Counted from the stretch's first letter, positions 34,248 through 43,327 are shown. The stretch is 64,000 nucleotides of DNA from JAVVUJ01 sp964582545 (GCA_964582545.1 CAZOSB010000004.1:1-64000); one strand, 5' to 3'. Numbers and translations are program-made. Notes: generated by a model not told the origin, from the letters alone.

Positions 34248-34997
34248 TTACTTTATCCACTTCACTTTCCTTAAAAGGGTCATGGCTGGAAAGCGCTTAA
34301 AGAAACGTGCCTTTTTAAAAAGATTTTCTTTTGTATTTACTCGAGGAATTTTATGGGCAATATCCACCAACATGGTCAACATCCTGTCTGCTTCATGCGG
34401 TTCCGTTATGCCTGAAGCAATCAGTTCCTGGGCGGTAATGGCCAAGTCCTCTTTAAAGACAACTTCCTTGTATAGTCGGATCTCATCCAACATGGCAATG
34501 CGCGAAAGAATCCTATACTCGTGTAAATCATAAACCTTTCGCTGTTGCTTTGACAAATTGTGGAGAAACTCATAATATTCATATCCGTAATGGTAAATAA
34601 ATCTCTTTAGTTCTAATTTATTTGCTATGAAAGCCATTTCTTCCAGCTGGTCATTTACCTTACCGTAGATGGATCGCTCCTGATCTTCATATTCTAAAAA
34701 TTCTAAGACCTTCTGACAATTAGAAGTTTTAAAACACATAAAAAATAAAGCTTCCCTATAAATTTGTTCCTGCCGAACTTTCTGAATATTTTCATTTAAC
34801 TGCAGCAAAAAATTGATTTCTCGTTTACTTAAATTCTTAGCACATTGTTCACCGATGAAATATTTTAATTTTGATATCTGAATGCAGTCAGTTAAATCTT
34901 CTCCTCCAGAAAGTAACACTTCTCCCAATAGAGTCCTCAGTTCTTGCTTCGTGAGGGTATCCAGTTTTTGTAATGTGCTTTGATGCTGACCGCTCAT
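34248..34997 (-). CDS. uncharacterised helical protein between yhaM and recD2
   Basis: A 249-residue soluble protein that I do not recognise. It is rich in charged helices and aromatic residues, with a repeated acidic/aromatic centre (YHYGYEYYEFLHNLSKQQRKVY) and a basic C-terminus (KKARFFKRFPAMTLLRKVKWIK). No membrane span, signal or clear catalytic motif is visible. It starts four bases after yhaM ends and its stop abuts the recD2 ATG, so the three genes are almost certainly co-translated. A nucleic-acid-related role is suggested only by these neighbours. Confidence 0.75.
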   Translation of the reverse strand: MSGQHQSTLQKLDTLTKQELRTLLGEVLLSGGEDLTDCIQISKLKYFIGEQCAKNLSKREINFLLQLNENIQKVRQEQIYREALFFMCFKTSNCQKVLEFLEYEDQERSIYGKVNDQLEEMAFIANKLELKRFIYHYGYEYYEFLHNLSKQQRKVYDLHEYRILSRIAMLDEIRLYKEVVFKEDLAITAQELIASGITEPHEADRMLTMLVDIAHKIPRVNTKENLFKKARFFKRFPAMTLLRKVKWIK

Positions 34998-35001
34998 AGG
35001 T

Positions 35002-35961
35002 TTACCAATCCGCTTTATACAGCTTTCTGTTATCTAAGGTCCAAACCTTCTCTGAAAATTCTCCGGCCTGTAATGGTCGTAGCGCCTCCTCCATATCGTA
35101 CATTCTAGCGTCGATCATATCCAAGTAATGCAAGATTTCTGCCTCCGGAAAAAGTGGTTTTTTTGGGCTTCCAAATTCCGGCTCGTAATGATGGGATATG
35201 AGCATATGTTGCAACATTAATGATTTTTCAGTGGGAATGTCCAACTCCTCTGAAAGGCGATCTATGGTCTTAACACCTTGAATGAGGTGCCCCAAAAGCT
35301 GTCCCTCAAAGGTGTAACCTGAGGCCATGCCCAACTCATTTGCTTCTATCTCGTTTAGTTTTTCAATATCATGTATGATAACACCCGTTAAAAGCAAATC
35401 TCTTTTCAGGTTGGTATAAACTTGACAAACCTGCTCTCCAAGCATGATCATTCGCTTCATATGATAAAGCAATCCACCCAACATAGCATGATGATTTTTC
35501 ATGGCCGCTGGATAGTAGAGTATCTTTTCTTTATTTTGAGTGAGAAGCTTCTGGGAAATCTCCATAAAGTCGCGATCCCTCATAGATTGAACCTTGTTAA
35601 GAATAAAAGCAAACATGTCTTCGGACTTTTCTGGTGCAGATTTGATAAAATCCGCCAAATCCATCTCATCTGTATGAGTAGCTTTACGAACTTTAAGTAT
35701 TTTCAGCTGCTTCATTCCATTCCATTCGCTGACTGTGGCTTTCACCTTGACAAAATCGCCCTCATGTATTTCATTTAAGGATGGGAGTTCCTCATTGGCT
35801 ACGTCCCATTTTTTTGCCGAGATTTCTCCTGTAGCATCTCCCAACAATATATCCAAATATTGTTTCTTATTGGACCCCAACTTGATGCCTATGGTTTTTA
35901 CCATAAAAAAATCTTGTATTTGTTCCTCTGTCTTTACATAAGCAACATAAAAATCTTTCAC
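35002..35961 (-). CDS. yhaM: 3'-5' exoribonuclease YhaM-type (OB-fold plus HD domain)
   Basis: A 319-residue protein with an N-terminal OB-fold nucleic-acid-binding domain (about 1-95; YLDILLGDATGEISAKKWD) and a metal-dependent HD domain (about 155-280) showing NHHAMLGGLLYHMKRM, VIIHDIEKL and LISHHYEPEFGSP followed by LDMIDARMYDM. Family members degrade RNA and single-stranded DNA from the 3' end. The start is GTG, preceded by AAAGGAAA. It is the first gene of the yhaM-unknown-recD2 group, 50 bases after the citrate synthase stop region. Confidence 0.9.
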   Translation of the reverse strand: MKDFYVAYVKTEEQIQDFFMVKTIGIKLGSNKKQYLDILLGDATGEISAKKWDVANEELPSLNEIHEGDFVKVKATVSEWNGMKQLKILKVRKATHTDEMDLADFIKSAPEKSEDMFAFILNKVQSMRDRDFMEISQKLLTQNKEKILYYPAAMKNHHAMLGGLLYHMKRMIMLGEQVCQVYTNLKRDLLLTGVIIHDIEKLNEIEANELGMASGYTFEGQLLGHLIQGVKTIDRLSEELDIPTEKSLMLQHMLISHHYEPEFGSPKKPLFPEAEILHYLDMIDARMYDMEEALRPLQAGEFSEKVWTLDNRKLYKADW

Positions 35962-36010
35962 TCTGTTTTCCTTTCTAACTAAAAAATCTGCCCTAAAACA
36001 TAGATTCTGA

Positions 36011-37396
36011 TTATCTCTGATTAAGAGGAACGTATCCCTGTCTGTCTGCTACATTCATATATGCAGGTCTAATAATTTTTCCGGCATTGATGAGTTCTTC
36101 AAGTCTGTGTGCACTCCATCCTGAAATGCGGGCAATCGCAAAGATAGGCGTATAAAGCTCCAAAGGTAAATCTAACATGTTATACACAAACCCACTGTAA
36201 AAATCGACATTGGCACTGACTCCTTTATAGATCTTCCGCTCTTCTGCAATTACCTCAGCGGCGATACGCTCTACCGCAGAATACAATTTAAACTCATCGG
36301 TTCTTCCCTTTTCCTCTGACAAACCCTGCACAAACTCTTTAAAAATATTCGCTCTAGGATCTGAAAGAGAATAAATGGCATGACCCATACCATAGATGAG
36401 CCCCGCCTTGTCAAAGGCCTCTTTTCTCAGCAGTTTTAACAGATAATCATGAATTTGTTTTTCATCCGTCCAATCTGTCAAACTCTTTTTCATATCCTCG
36501 AACATGCGAACTACTTTGATGTTTGCACCTCCGTGCTTAGGACCCTTTAAGGACCCCAGCGCCGCAGAAATCGCCGAATATGTATCAGTCCCAGAGGACG
36601 TTACCACGTGGGTGGTAAAGGTGGAGTTGTTCCCTCCCCCATGCTCAGCGTGCAGCACCAATGCAACATCTAAAATCCGAGCCTCTGCTTCGGAATACTT
36701 GCAATCAGGTCTTAACATGTATAGGATATTTTCTGCTGTAGACAATTCTGCCTTGGGTGTATGTATGAAAAAGCTCTCGCCTTCATGATAATGCTTAAAG
36801 GACTGGTAACCATATACGGAGAGCAATGGAAAAACTGCCGTCAGCAACAAACATTGCCGCAGCACATTGGTAAGTTCCGTATTGTTAGCCTCCGTATCAT
36901 AAGCGTGCAACGTTAGAACACTTCTAGCTAACGTATTCATCATATCCGCACTAGGCGCTTTCATGATGATATCCCTCACAAAGCTAGTCGGTAGCGTTCT
37001 ATATTTTGCCAACAACTCTTTAAATGATTTTAATTGTTCTTGGCTGGGTAATGCTCCAAAAATCAGTAAATAGGTTATCTCTTCAAATCCAAAACGTTTT
37101 TCAGATATAAAACCCCCTACCAATTTCTGAACGTCATAACCTCTATAGTAAAGTTCTCCTTCACATGGAATTTTTTCTCCCTTTGATAGGTCGAAAGCTT
37201 GTATCTCAGAAATTTCTGTCAATCCGGTTAATACCCCGTTTCCATTCACATCCCTGAGCCCTCTATTAACAGAGTATTGGGTGTATAATTCCGGATTGAT
37301 TTTGCTATTTTTTAAGCATAAATCGGCTAATGCTTGTATCTCATCTGTGATTTCAGAATATTTACTGTCAAGCGTATTAAAATTAGTATCCAGCAT
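36011..37396 (-). CDS. gltA: citrate (or 2-methylcitrate) synthase
   Basis: A 461-residue enzyme condensing acetyl-CoA with oxaloacetate. Catalytic residues are visible: His in LKGPKHGGANIKV, His in YGMGHAIYSLSDPRA, and Asp in ANVDFYSGFVYNML. The N-terminal 60 residues are an extension relative to the 370-430-residue short forms, as in several clostridial enzymes. It most likely feeds glutamate synthesis through a partial TCA branch. It follows dapB by 28 bases, with AGGAGGGG before ATG. Preference for propionyl-CoA cannot be excluded from sequence. Confidence 0.92.
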   Translation of the reverse strand: MLDTNFNTLDSKYSEITDEIQALADLCLKNSKINPELYTQYSVNRGLRDVNGNGVLTGLTEISEIQAFDLSKGEKIPCEGELYYRGYDVQKLVGGFISEKRFGFEEITYLLIFGALPSQEQLKSFKELLAKYRTLPTSFVRDIIMKAPSADMMNTLARSVLTLHAYDTEANNTELTNVLRQCLLLTAVFPLLSVYGYQSFKHYHEGESFFIHTPKAELSTAENILYMLRPDCKYSEAEARILDVALVLHAEHGGGNNSTFTTHVVTSSGTDTYSAISAALGSLKGPKHGGANIKVVRMFEDMKKSLTDWTDEKQIHDYLLKLLRKEAFDKAGLIYGMGHAIYSLSDPRANIFKEFVQGLSEEKGRTDEFKLYSAVERIAAEVIAEERKIYKGVSANVDFYSGFVYNMLDLPLELYTPIFAIARISGWSAHRLEELINAGKIIRPAYMNVADRQGYVPLNQR

Positions 37397-37424
37397 CCTA
37401 CCCCTCCTTTTATTTCGTATTTAC

Positions 37425-38210
37425 TTATTGCTGCTGTTGTTGAATGACATCCTCCATAGTATATAAACCCGGCTCTTTTCCAAAAAGAAACCCTGCTGCT
37501 TCACAAGCGCCTACTGCATAGCAGTCCCAATTGTGGGCGTGATGAATGATTTCAATTCTCTCTCCCTGACCTCCAAAGATCACTGTATGGCTACTGGGAA
37601 CGTCACCTGTCCTCAGGGAGTGAATGCCCCCTGGTCGTATGCTCATTCCACTTTCCCTGTTTATAACCTCTTCAATCTCTTTGGCAGTTCCGCTAGGCGA
37701 GTCAACTTTGGTTGAATTATGCATTTCAATAATGTCTATGTCCACTTTGCCCTTTAGGTTTTTAGCGGTGAAAGCTATGGCTTGTTTCATCAAATGAACC
37801 ATGCTTGATGTATTGGCTGCACATAATACAGGTATCTCTAACGCTGCCTGATGAAATCTTTCCATCTGAAAGAAAGAAAATCCTGTAGTTCCGCAAATAA
37901 TTGGTTTTCTGTATTTCTGGGCCATTGCCAAAACCTCCATGGATAATTCCGTTGTGGAAAAATCTATGATCATATCACAGGCTTCAATAATGGGTTTCCC
38001 TTCGGATTTTAAAGTTACTGCCTCCAACGCACCTACAACCGGTGCACCTATTTCTCTACCTACTGCGGCGACATTGCCAATGTCCTGGCCGATATACTCT
38101 CTACCTTTTATGCCCAGACCCGCTAAGATTTCCATGTCGCTTCTCTCTGATGCCGCTTTTACTAGACATTTTCCCATTTTTCCCCTTGGGGCAGTTATAA
38201 GTACTTTCAT
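37425..38210 (-). CDS. dapB: 4-hydroxy-tetrahydrodipicolinate reductase
   Basis: A 261-residue enzyme of lysine/diaminopimelate synthesis. The nucleotide-binding loop is LITAPRGKMGKCLV (unusual APRGKMG in place of G-x-x-G-x-M-G), followed by DFSTTELSMEV and CGTTGF. The active-site segment is EMHNSTKVDSPSGTA, which keeps the first His, the Lys and the SPSGTA loop but has N-S-T where the E. coli enzyme has H-R-H. The C-terminal Gln run (QQQQQ) is unusual. It lies 13 bases after purC. The assignment is firm at family level; altered cofactor or substrate preference is possible. Confidence 0.88.
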   Translation of the reverse strand: MKVLITAPRGKMGKCLVKAASERSDMEILAGLGIKGREYIGQDIGNVAAVGREIGAPVVGALEAVTLKSEGKPIIEACDMIIDFSTTELSMEVLAMAQKYRKPIICGTTGFSFFQMERFHQAALEIPVLCAANTSSMVHLMKQAIAFTAKNLKGKVDIDIIEMHNSTKVDSPSGTAKEIEEVINRESGMSIRPGGIHSLRTGDVPSSHTVIFGGQGERIEIIHHAHNWDCYAVGACEAAGFLFGKEPGLYTMEDVIQQQQQ

Positions 38211-38223
38211 CCTTTACCTCCGA

Positions 38224-38901
38224 TTATTTTAAAATCATGTCGGTCAAATCTATAGGATCTACAATAACGTTTTTCTGATATACTCTCATGTTTCCGGAAG
38301 CAATTTCATCTATTAAAATCACCTCATCCTTATGATATCCGAACTCAAATTTTATGTCGTATAGGTCAAGTCCCAATTCTTTTAAGGTGTCTTTAACGAT
38401 ATTGGAAACTTTCTTGGTCATAGCTGCCGTATCGTCATATTGAGATTCTGTCATAACCCCAATGGCCGCAAGTCCTTCCTTTGTGATGAGTGGGTCGCCT
38501 TTTGCATCATCCTTCAAAGTCATTTCCACATAGGAGTCTAACTCTGTCCCCTCTGCTATGTAATCTCCATATCGTTTAAAGAAGCTACCCACCGCTCTGT
38601 GTCGACAGATCACTTCCAGTCCTTTGCCGAAGACCTTAGCAGGCAAAACTTCCATTGTACCCTTTTCTAAATCCGCGCTCACATAGTGAGTCTTAACCCC
38701 AGCCGCATTTAATATCTCAAAGAATTTTACAGATACCGCCAGATTTGCTTTTCCAATGCCGTCGATGCTCAGCCCTACGGTATTTGCGCCCGGATCGAAC
38801 ACACCATTTTCGCCAGTTACATCATCTTTAAACTGTAGCAAGTAATTGCCATTTTCCAAAGCAAAAACGTCTTTCGTTTTACCTGTATAAATTTTCTTCA
38901 C
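38224..38901 (-). CDS. purC: phosphoribosylaminoimidazole-succinocarboxamide synthase
   Basis: A 225-residue purine-pathway enzyme (SAICAR synthetase), short relative to the usual 235-240. Motifs include YTGKTKDVFALENG near the N-terminus (ATP loop), EVICRHRAVGSFFKRYG, and LIDEIASGNMRVY for metal and substrate binding. The start is GTG after TAGGAGG. It heads a minus-strand group purC-dapB-gltA and stands apart from other pur genes in this window. Confidence 0.95.
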   Translation of the reverse strand: MKKIYTGKTKDVFALENGNYLLQFKDDVTGENGVFDPGANTVGLSIDGIGKANLAVSVKFFEILNAAGVKTHYVSADLEKGTMEVLPAKVFGKGLEVICRHRAVGSFFKRYGDYIAEGTELDSYVEMTLKDDAKGDPLITKEGLAAIGVMTESQYDDTAAMTKKVSNIVKDTLKELGLDLYDIKFEFGYHKDEVILIDEIASGNMRVYQKNVIVDPIDLTDMILK

Positions 38902-39041
38902 GTTAAACCTCCTATGTCTAAAAAAATTAACTTCCCTTGTTCTTTTATACTCAAATTAGCTTGTACTTACTCAGTGAATGGAAATATTATATACTTTTTT
39001 TTGCTGAAAAAAAAGCATATTTTATAAATTTAATTTATTTT

Positions 39042-40487
39042 TTAAATTTTCAATTCTCGGATTTTTCGATATAGTGTGGATTCACTTATGCCTAAATTTT
39101 CAGCAGCCATCTGCTTGCCTTCCAAATTGAAACCCGTTTCTTCTAAGCAATTCATAATTAACTGTCTTTGAAACTCATCTGTGTGAGATTTTAATGTTCC
39201 TAATCTTATGGTGGAAAGTTTTCTATTCCTAATTTTATCCGGTAAATTTTCTATCTGTATATTTTCCTCAGTTTCCATATTCACCGCATATTCTAATATG
39301 TTTTCCAGTTCTCTGATATTTCCAGGCCAAGAATAGTTCATCATGACATCTAACGCCTCTTTGCTGATGCCACCAATCGGTTTTTGAAACCTGACAGAAA
39401 GCTTTCTTAAATTATGCATGAGTATCTCCTCTATATCTTCCTTTCTGGAGCGTAAAGGAGGAATGTGCAAGGGGATCACGTTCAACCTAAAAAATAGATC
39501 CTCCCGGAATTGCTTCTGACGCACCATTTCATCTAAGTCCTGATTAGTAGCTGCAATAATTCTCACATCTATGGCAATGGGGCGAATGCCACCAACTCTT
39601 TCAATGATTTTCTGCTGTATCGCTCGCAATATTTTTACCTGCAGATGCAACGGCATATCTCCAATCTCATCCAAAAAGATTGTACCTTTATCTGCCAACT
39701 CAAATTTTCCCATCTTTGTAGTTACTGCACCTGTAAATGCTCCTTTTTCATATCCAAAGAGTTCGCTCTCCAAAAGCATCTCCGGGATAGCACCACAATT
39801 GATTGAAACAAAGGCCTTATCCCTTCGCAAACCAGCCCAATGAATGGCTCTGGCAAATATTTCCTTTCCTGTGCCACTTTCCCCTGTAATCAAAACAGTA
39901 GAATCGTTGGTAGCAACTTGCAGGGCCCTCAGCTTTACCTCTTCAATTAGCGTGCTATGACCAAGGATGTCCTTGAAAGTGGTGGGAGCAGTAGAAGAAG
40001 GCCACAGCGAATCCAATCTATTTTTTAAAATAAGACTATTATAAGTTATTAAAAGTTTACTCTCTAACAGCTCCGCCATCCTTTTCAAGAATTCCGTATA
40101 GGTATCCACCTTTACCTCTATCTTTTTCTTCTGCTCAGGCGTAAAGGCAACCAAACCGATCAGCCCCACCACTTGCCCTTTGGCAACAATAGGACAACAG
40201 ATTTCCGCCAATTCACCTTCTTTTGCATCGTATAAAGGATCCGCGGATAGGTTGGAGTTGAAGTAACAATTGCCGCTTCTTAAAAGTCCGGCATAGACAT
40301 AGTCCGTATCCAACCTTCCATCCTCTTCAAAACTTCCGATTTTCTCAGTATACCTACCCGTACCTCCAATAATGCATAACCTGTGATCTACAATTTCCGT
40401 CTCAATTTCCAAGGCCGCCGTTATGGCTTCCGCCACCTGCATTACCGTTTCCTTGATTATGGAAAGTTCTATTTGTAATGTTTCCAT
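39042..40487 (-). CDS. sigma-54-dependent transcriptional activator
   Basis: A 481-residue enhancer-binding protein. The N-terminal about 160 residues look like a GAF/PAS-type ligand sensor (EIVDHRLCIIGGTGRYTEKIG). The central AAA+ domain has Walker A GESGTGKEIFARAIH, the sigma-54-contacting GAFTGA loop in FGYEKGAFTGAVTTKMG, and Walker B KGTIFLDEIGDMP. A Fis-type HTH ends the protein (AENLGISESTLYRKIRELKI). AGGAG favours ATG 40487 over 40511. It follows the NhaC-type gene, whose upstream region has a -24/-12 promoter, so that operon is the likely target. Confidence 0.92.
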   Translation of the reverse strand: METLQIELSIIKETVMQVAEAITAALEIETEIVDHRLCIIGGTGRYTEKIGSFEEDGRLDTDYVYAGLLRSGNCYFNSNLSADPLYDAKEGELAEICCPIVAKGQVVGLIGLVAFTPEQKKKIEVKVDTYTEFLKRMAELLESKLLITYNSLILKNRLDSLWPSSTAPTTFKDILGHSTLIEEVKLRALQVATNDSTVLITGESGTGKEIFARAIHWAGLRRDKAFVSINCGAIPEMLLESELFGYEKGAFTGAVTTKMGKFELADKGTIFLDEIGDMPLHLQVKILRAIQQKIIERVGGIRPIAIDVRIIAATNQDLDEMVRQKQFREDLFFRLNVIPLHIPPLRSRKEDIEEILMHNLRKLSVRFQKPIGGISKEALDVMMNYSWPGNIRELENILEYAVNMETEENIQIENLPDKIRNRKLSTIRLGTLKSHTDEFQRQLIMNCLEETGFNLEGKQMAAENLGISESTLYRKIRELKI

Positions 40488-40691
40488 AGCATTCTCCTGA
40501 AAAGCTTGCACCTCAACGAGTGAAAACTTAATTTAAGTATTTATTTCTCGTACTTTTTAATACTTTTTTATTATTCTATACTATAATAAAGAATAACTCA
40601 AACAATTTTTGCTATGGCTATTGCCATTGCTACGTTTATTCAAAATCATTTCAAAAATAAAAACTTAAATCCATTAAGTCTTCCTAAGAAT

Positions 40692-40722
40692 GAAAACCAC
40701 CTCCCATAGAGAAGTGGTTTTC
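40692..40722 (-). terminator. terminator downstream of the NhaC-type gene
   Basis: GAAAACCAC (40692-40700) and GTGGTTTTC (40714-40722) pair, with one mismatch further in; on the minus strand a T-rich stretch follows. It separates the antiporter gene from the sigma-54 activator. Confidence 0.65.
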
Positions 40723-40758
40723 CAGTTAGTAAGTGGTAAATTTTTATAAATAAATTTT

Positions 40759-42258
40759 CTAGTAAATGACAAACCCTAAGATGATATATCCTATGGCCGC
40801 CATGAGTCCCGCGATTGCCCCGTAAGGAATTTGCGTTATGGCGTGTCTAAAGTTATCACAACCCGTAGCCGCAGATGTAAGGATGGTCGCATCAGAGTAG
40901 AAGCAGCAATGGCTTCCCCATACGCCTGCAGCAGCCACAACGCCCACTGTTACGATTGGGTCTCCACCTAAGGATAAAGTTACAGGAACTACGATAGGCA
41001 TTGCTATGATGTACATTCCCCAGTTGATGCCCATAATGAATTCTGTAAAAGCAAAGATTAAGAAAATAGTAATAGGCAAAAACTGTAAGCTCAGGTTTGC
41101 TGTGGCAGTGTCAACGATGAAGTCAATAAATCCAATCCTCTCACAACCATCCGCGAAGGAAAAGGCCAACACCATCATCAATAAGGGCATCAACATGTTC
41201 TTTAATCCTTTTAGCACTAAATCTACATAATCTTCCGGGCTCATCCCCTGGGCCACAAAGAATAAGAAATTAAAAGCTATGGTGGTCAGAACACCCATCT
41301 GCATGTCAAACCCAAAGAATATGGTGGATCCTACTAAGACCAGCATGGGTACGAAGAAATTATACAGCTTAGGATTTTTAGGAGGCTCCAGTTCCTCTTC
41401 TCCTGAACGGATGTCAATTCTTTCAGATCCCGGAGGCGCTAATGGGCCACCGTTTTCTACTCTTTCGTATGCTTTCTTCATGGGTCCAACCTTAGGAATG
41501 ACACCCAATATCACAAGAATTAGGACGATTATGGCGCCCAAAGCGTAAAAATTATAGGGAATCGTCTTTACATAAGAAAGAACTTGTGTACCCTCAGGTG
41601 CAATATTGTTGGAAACCATGAGACCACCAATAAATACTGCCCAAGTAGATATGGGGTTTAATACACAAGCCGGTGCAGCGGTGGAGTCCACAACGTAAGC
41701 ATCCATCTCCCTAGGAATCTTAAATCTATCGTTTACAGGGGTCATACAGGATCCTGTAGTCAAAGCGTTTAAATAATCATCGATGGATAAAAGCATGGAG
41801 CATAACATGGTGTAGAGCAAGCTTTGCTTTTGCCCTTTTGCATGTTTCTCAACAAAATTTCCAAAGGCAAACCCGCCGCCACCCTTTTCTACAACTGCCA
41901 CGATACCTCCCATGAGACCACAGACGATAAAGAGCCATCCCATATCAGGATCTGTAACTGTGTCAATCAGGATTTCGTTTAACGGTCCAAAGAACTCAGC
42001 TTTGTAAGCCATAATCGTTGTGAGCAACGTAGCTAACGCCAAAGACTCGATAATTCTTTTCGTAAAAAATATGTAAATAATTAAAAATGCCGCAGGAATC
42101 ATGGATAGAGGCCCAAAGCTTTCCACGTCAGAAGGCAATAAAAATCCTACCACTAAAAACGCAAGGATCATAATTCCGTAAGTTAATAGATGCTTTCTCA
42201 TTTCGCTTGCTTGCTTTGTTTGTTCAATCATTTCAGACAACTTCTTCACTCCTTTCAA
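40759..42258 (-). CDS. NhaC-family Na+/H+ antiporter-like transporter
   Basis: A 499-residue membrane protein with about 11-12 spans and NhaC-superfamily features: SIDDYLNALTTGSCMTPVNDRFKIPREMDAY around residues 155-185 and the late segment GVWGSHCCFYSDATILTSAATGCD. Family members exchange Na+ for H+, or a substrate pair as in malate/lactate or amino-acid exchangers. Because it is under an apparent sigma-54 promoter with its own activator, import/export of a specific nutrient is at least as likely as general sodium expulsion. It lies about 130 bp after a 42-codon gene. Confidence 0.85.
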   Translation of the reverse strand: MKGVKKLSEMIEQTKQASEMRKHLLTYGIMILAFLVVGFLLPSDVESFGPLSMIPAAFLIIYIFFTKRIIESLALATLLTTIMAYKAEFFGPLNEILIDTVTDPDMGWLFIVCGLMGGIVAVVEKGGGGFAFGNFVEKHAKGQKQSLLYTMLCSMLLSIDDYLNALTTGSCMTPVNDRFKIPREMDAYVVDSTAAPACVLNPISTWAVFIGGLMVSNNIAPEGTQVLSYVKTIPYNFYALGAIIVLILVILGVIPKVGPMKKAYERVENGGPLAPPGSERIDIRSGEEELEPPKNPKLYNFFVPMLVLVGSTIFFGFDMQMGVLTTIAFNFLFFVAQGMSPEDYVDLVLKGLKNMLMPLLMMVLAFSFADGCERIGFIDFIVDTATANLSLQFLPITIFLIFAFTEFIMGINWGMYIIAMPIVVPVTLSLGGDPIVTVGVVAAAGVWGSHCCFYSDATILTSAATGCDNFRHAITQIPYGAIAGLMAAIGYIILGFVIY

Positions 42259-42390
42259 AATTTAATTCAACGAACCGACCAATTGATGTTTCATTGAATT
42301 ATAAATTAACAGTAACGAAATTCTTAGCTAAGTAAATTTATGAAATAGGATTTAGAGCAAAATAATAGTTTAATATTAAGCTTTATGGAT

Positions 42391-42519
42391 TCATGGAATC
42401 CCTAGAATCGAACTGCCCAGAGTTTTTTTAGACGGTATCACTGACTTTGGATGATTTTTTTTAAATAGCTTAATTTCTTTTAGAGATAGTACATTTTGTT
42501 TTTCTCTGATAATTCGCAT
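42391..42519 (-). CDS. 42-residue basic peptide in the sigma-54 leader
   Basis: ATG at 42519 is preceded by TTGGAGGATAAGT, an excellent ribosome site, and opens a 42-codon frame starting MRIIREKQNVLSLKEIKLFK, with a central basic part (KKNHPKS, PSKKTLGSS) and no membrane span. It lies about 45 bases after the -24/-12 promoter and 132 bases before the NhaC-type gene, so it would be the first product of that transcript. It may be a leader peptide or a small regulator. The codon content is ordinary; the ribosome site is the main evidence. Confidence 0.6.
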   Translation of the reverse strand: MRIIREKQNVLSLKEIKLFKKNHPKSVIPSKKTLGSSILGIP

Positions 42520-42562
42520 ACTTATCCTCCAATTCAAGATTAGATTTATATATTTTTATTTT

Positions 42563-42578
42563 TGCAAATAACATGCCA
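42563..42578 (-). promoter_or_regulatory. sigma-54 (-24/-12) promoter
   Basis: On the minus strand TGGCAT-GTTAT-TTGCA matches the sigma-54 consensus TGGCAC-N5-TTGCW with a single change. It points toward the 42-codon gene and the NhaC-type transporter. A sigma-54 activator gene lies downstream on the same strand. Confidence 0.8.
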
Positions 42579-42703
42579 ATATTAACCTTTTAACTTTTGA
42601 AAAATTTAGTTTTATCCTAAATCGGCTATAAACTAAACTTTATATCTTAAAGACGTATTAAAAGTTTTCATTACAAATAGATTGATTAACTCAAAAAGAA
42701 AAT

Positions 42704-42744
42704 AATTGTCAGAATTGACAATTTATATATCAATTCTGACAATT
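42704..42744. promoter_or_regulatory. 15-bp perfect inverted repeat upstream of the sigma-54 promoter
   Basis: AATTGTCAGAATTGA (42704-42718) and TCAATTCTGACAATT (42730-42744) are perfect inverted repeats with an 11-bp spacer. It lies about 125-165 bp upstream of the -24 element, suitable for an activator binding site, but on the minus strand it is also followed by a T-rich stretch and could terminate the DUF6506 gene. Confidence 0.6.
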
Positions 42745-42778
42745 AACTCTTTGCTCTGCTCATAGCGACCTCTTTAGG

Positions 42779-43327
42779 TCACACTTGTGTGGGTGATCCC
42801 ACAGGGATGGCCCCACCGATTCCTTCTATAATTTGATTGGTTTTTTCTTCATCGTAATAACTGCAAAGTTCAATGAATTTTACTCCATCCATCACCATCT
42901 GTTCTGCAGCGTGAATTCCATCTTCCATACCATTTACGCAGGCAATATAGGTATCACATTCTTCCGATTTTAGAATAGTGTAACGATCCTTTTCCCAAGT
43001 CTCACCTACTTCGATGATAATTCCCCATGGATTTAATTCTTCTAACTCATCAAATTTTGCTTTTTCCTGAAGGGAGTAAGTTTCATAGCAAATCTTTATA
43101 TTCCCTGAAGTACTGTCCTTAATCACTTGTGCCATCTCACGGTCAAAATCGCCACAAAGCTCAATCTCGTCAAATCCAGATTCCTCTAATTCCTTTGCTT
43201 TAGTGCAAGCCAACTCCATAGAATTGACACCACAAACCAATCCAGTAAAGCTTTTCCCGTATAAATGTTTAGAATAATTGTCCGGTGTTAAGGAAGTAGA
43301 ATTAACAAAGAATGCAAATTTAAACAT
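42779..43327 (-). CDS. protein with two tandem DUF6506-like halves
   Basis: A 182-residue soluble protein. The first half contains GVNSMELACTKAKELEESGF then DEIELCGDFDREMAQVI, and the second contains NGMEDGIHAAEQMVMDGV then KFIELCSYYDEEKTNQII, so the two align as an internal duplication, each ending in a beta strand with I-x-x-C/G. The pattern resembles DUF6506, usually one such unit of about 100 residues. No catalytic motif is obvious; the ELCG/ELCS cysteines are shared by both halves. It is preceded by tRNA-Val and lies upstream of the sigma-54 unit. Confidence 0.65.
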   Translation of the reverse strand: MFKFAFFVNSTSLTPDNYSKHLYGKSFTGLVCGVNSMELACTKAKELEESGFDEIELCGDFDREMAQVIKDSTSGNIKICYETYSLQEKAKFDELEELNPWGIIIEVGETWEKDRYTILKSEECDTYIACVNGMEDGIHAAEQMVMDGVKFIELCSYYDEEKTNQIIEGIGGAIPVGSPTQV

